From: Thermoplasmata archaeon
GTDB lineage: Archaea > Thermoplasmatota > Thermoplasmata > Lutacidiplasmatales > UBA184
DNA length: 6,358 bases
Direction: 5' to 3'
NCBI GenBank assembly: GCA_030044105.1
Contig: JASHWL010000110.1
Location: forward strand, 1 to 6,358
How positions within the stretch are numbered: the first letter of the stretch is position 1; the number at the start of each line of letters is the position of its first letter. Positions 5,678 through 6,358 of the stretch are shown here, piece after piece. The notes below the pieces were generated by a model. That model did not search any database. It was not told the origin of the DNA and saw only the letters and a list, made by a program, of their open reading frames with translations. Position numbers and translations under genes: made by a program.

Positions 5678-5920
5678 ATGCCGTACGTGGAATACGACGA
5701 GGTCGAGGCGATCTGCTCGGACTGCGGCCGGATCTTCCGGTCGGAGGAGGCGCTCGCCGCCCACCGGGAGGAGGCGCACGCGGGCATCGACCGCGGGTCC
5801 CCGACCGGGGCGCACGCGGTCCCGCGCGCTTCCCTCGGCGAGGCGTGCCCGGTCTGCGGCCGCCGCTTCGACTCCGCGACGACGCTGCGCCGGCACTCCG
5901 TGCGCGCCCACGGGACGTAG
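5678..5920 (+). CDS. Small protein with two C2H2 zinc fingers
   Basis: An 80-residue protein made almost entirely of two zinc fingers of identical C-x2-C-x12-H-x4-H spacing. Finger 1 uses C13, C16, H29 and H34; finger 2 uses C57, C60, H73 and H78. Both have the classical hydrophobic positions (F20 and L26; F64 and L70). A 22-residue Gly/Ala/Pro-containing linker (35-56) separates them, unlike the short TGEKP-type linker of eukaryotic tandem fingers, so they may bind independently. The role is probably nucleic-acid or protein binding, possibly transcriptional regulation; no target can be inferred. The ATG at 5678 is chosen because it sits just before finger 1 and follows a G-rich tract (GGGGGGCGG, 5666-5674). 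The frame is open far upstream, but that is antisense to other genes and not coding. It is followed 63 bases later by the DUF4760-like gene on the same strand. Confidence 0.82.
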   Translation: MPYVEYDEVEAICSDCGRIFRSEEALAAHREEAHAGIDRGSPTGAHAVPRASLGEACPVCGRRFDSATTLRRHSVRAHGT

Positions 5921-5933
5921 GGCGGGCGCGAAG

Positions 5934-5937
5934 CTAT
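5934..5937 (+). promoter_or_regulatory. Possible weak promoter element before the DUF4760-like gene
   Basis: AAGCTATCC (5931-5939, core CTAT) is the only A/T-containing patch in the 63-base gap after the zinc-finger gene. It lies 47-50 bases before the ATG at 5984, so a transcript starting about 25 bases downstream would carry a short leader containing the GGGGGGAG ribosome-binding site. The match is poor; co-transcription from the zinc-finger gene is as likely. Confidence 0.2.
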
Positions 5938-5972
5938 CCCTCGACGGACGTAGCGGAGGGGTCGCGGGTCCC

Positions 5973-5980
5973 GGGGGGAG
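5973..5980 (+). promoter_or_regulatory. Shine-Dalgarno-like site of the DUF4760-like gene
   Basis: GGGGGGAG ends three bases before the ATG at 5984. The purine run resembles the anti-16S-tail binding site, though the spacing is short and G-runs are common in this DNA. It contrasts with the minus-strand genes whose promoters predict no leader at all. Confidence 0.4.
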
Positions 5981-5983
5981 CGC

Positions 5984-6358
5984 ATGGTCGACATCGACTG
6001 GCCGAGCGTCGCGTTCTGGACGGCGCTGAGCACCTGGGCGCTCGCGACGGGCACCCTGCTCTTCCTCTACCTGCAGACCCGGCAGGCGCAGATCTTGAAC
6101 GGCGCGAACGCGGTCATGGCCCTCCGCGACAAGTTCGACTCGACGCGGCTGCGCTCGGTGCGCCGGCACATCGCGGAGCGGCTGCTGAAGCAGGCGCACG
6201 GGGTCATCGCGAGCATCGAGGTCGTGACGTTCTTCGAGCTGATCGGGACCCTCACGCACCGGAAGATCCTCGACGAGGACCTGGTCTGGGAGGCGTTCGG
6301 CAGCTGGATCACCTCGTACTGGTGGGCGCTCCGCCATCCGGTCGACTGGGTCGCGCAG
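5984..6358 (+). CDS. Membrane-anchored DUF4760-like protein, N-terminal part (runs off window)
   Basis: The ATG at 5984 opens a frame with no stop to the window edge: 125 residues, incomplete at the C-terminus. One membrane helix is predicted near the N-terminus (about residues 9-30, FWTALSTWALATGTLLFLYL), followed by a mostly helical soluble part. The segments ALRDKFDSTRLRSVRRHIAE, EVVTFFELIGTL and FGSWITSYWWALRHP resemble DUF4760-type proteins, in which a short N-terminal helix precedes a domain with a 'FFE.ig' block and a Tyr/Trp-rich segment. The function of that family is not established. The topology suggests a protein tethered to the membrane with its bulk in the cytoplasm (R33 and K52 follow the helix). 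The gene is on the same strand as, and 63 bases after, the zinc-finger gene. Family assignment is from memory of the pattern and moderately sure; that it is a real gene is well supported by codon usage. Confidence 0.7.
   Translation, partial: MVDIDWPSVAFWTALSTWALATGTLLFLYLQTRQAQILNGANAVMALRDKFDSTRLRSVRRHIAERLLKQAHGVIASIEVVTFFELIGTLTHRKILDEDLVWEAFGSWITSYWWALRHPVDWVAQ

Noticed and set aside
3221..5920. 899-residue plus-strand open frame
   Set aside because: Mostly antisense to SSB, ribA and the PAT-like gene; only the last 80 residues (from 5678), with the two zinc fingers, are a credible protein.

Overview
The window is very GC-rich DNA (about 70% G+C by eye, third codon positions almost all G or C). 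It is most likely chromosomal DNA of a high-GC archaeon, perhaps a terrestrial Thermoplasmatota lineage. Three things point to Archaea. (1) A single-OB-fold ssDNA-binding protein of the Sulfolobus SSB type is present. (2) An 80-residue protein with two C2H2 zinc fingers is present, a type common in archaea. (3) Three minus-strand genes each have an isolated T/A-rich hexamer or heptamer 24-30 bases before the start codon, as expected for TATA boxes of leaderless archaeal transcripts. The lineage assignment is inference.

Layout, left to right: the N-terminal part of a multi-pass membrane protein on the minus strand, cut by the window edge (1-257); a GNAT acetyltransferase (413-937, +) followed after 26 bases by a full-length M3A (thimet oligopeptidase-like) zinc metallopeptidase (964-2979, +); a convergent 89-residue two-helix membrane protein (2998-3267, -); a SRPBCC-fold protein (3370-3879, +) whose 3' end overlaps by 17 bases the convergent SSB gene (3863-4150, -); GTP cyclohydrolase II, RibA (4202-4906, -); a phosphinothricin-acetyltransferase-like GNAT protein (4931-5500, -); then, divergently, a two-zinc-finger protein (5678-5920, +) and the start of a membrane-anchored DUF4760-like protein that runs off the right edge (5984 onwards, +).

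The genes do not form one obvious pathway. They look like a compact housekeeping/accessory stretch with short intergenic gaps and individual promoters: RibA commits GTP to riboflavin synthesis, SSB protects single-stranded DNA, the M3A enzyme degrades oligopeptides, the two GNAT proteins acetylate unidentified small molecules or amines, and the zinc-finger protein may be a regulator. The minus-strand run GNAT > ribA > ssb is co-directional, but ribA and ssb each carry their own TATA-like element, so it need not be one operon.

I found no RNA genes, CRISPR arrays, mobile elements or attachment sites, and no convincing undescribed multi-gene system. No gene-free stretch exceeds 300 bases; the longest is 5501-5677, which holds a perfect GC-rich inverted repeat. 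The most useful observations are the promoter architecture (including promoters placed on the stop codons of upstream genes), a bacterial-type RibA in an apparently archaeal genome, and an M3A peptidase with an altered glycine loop.
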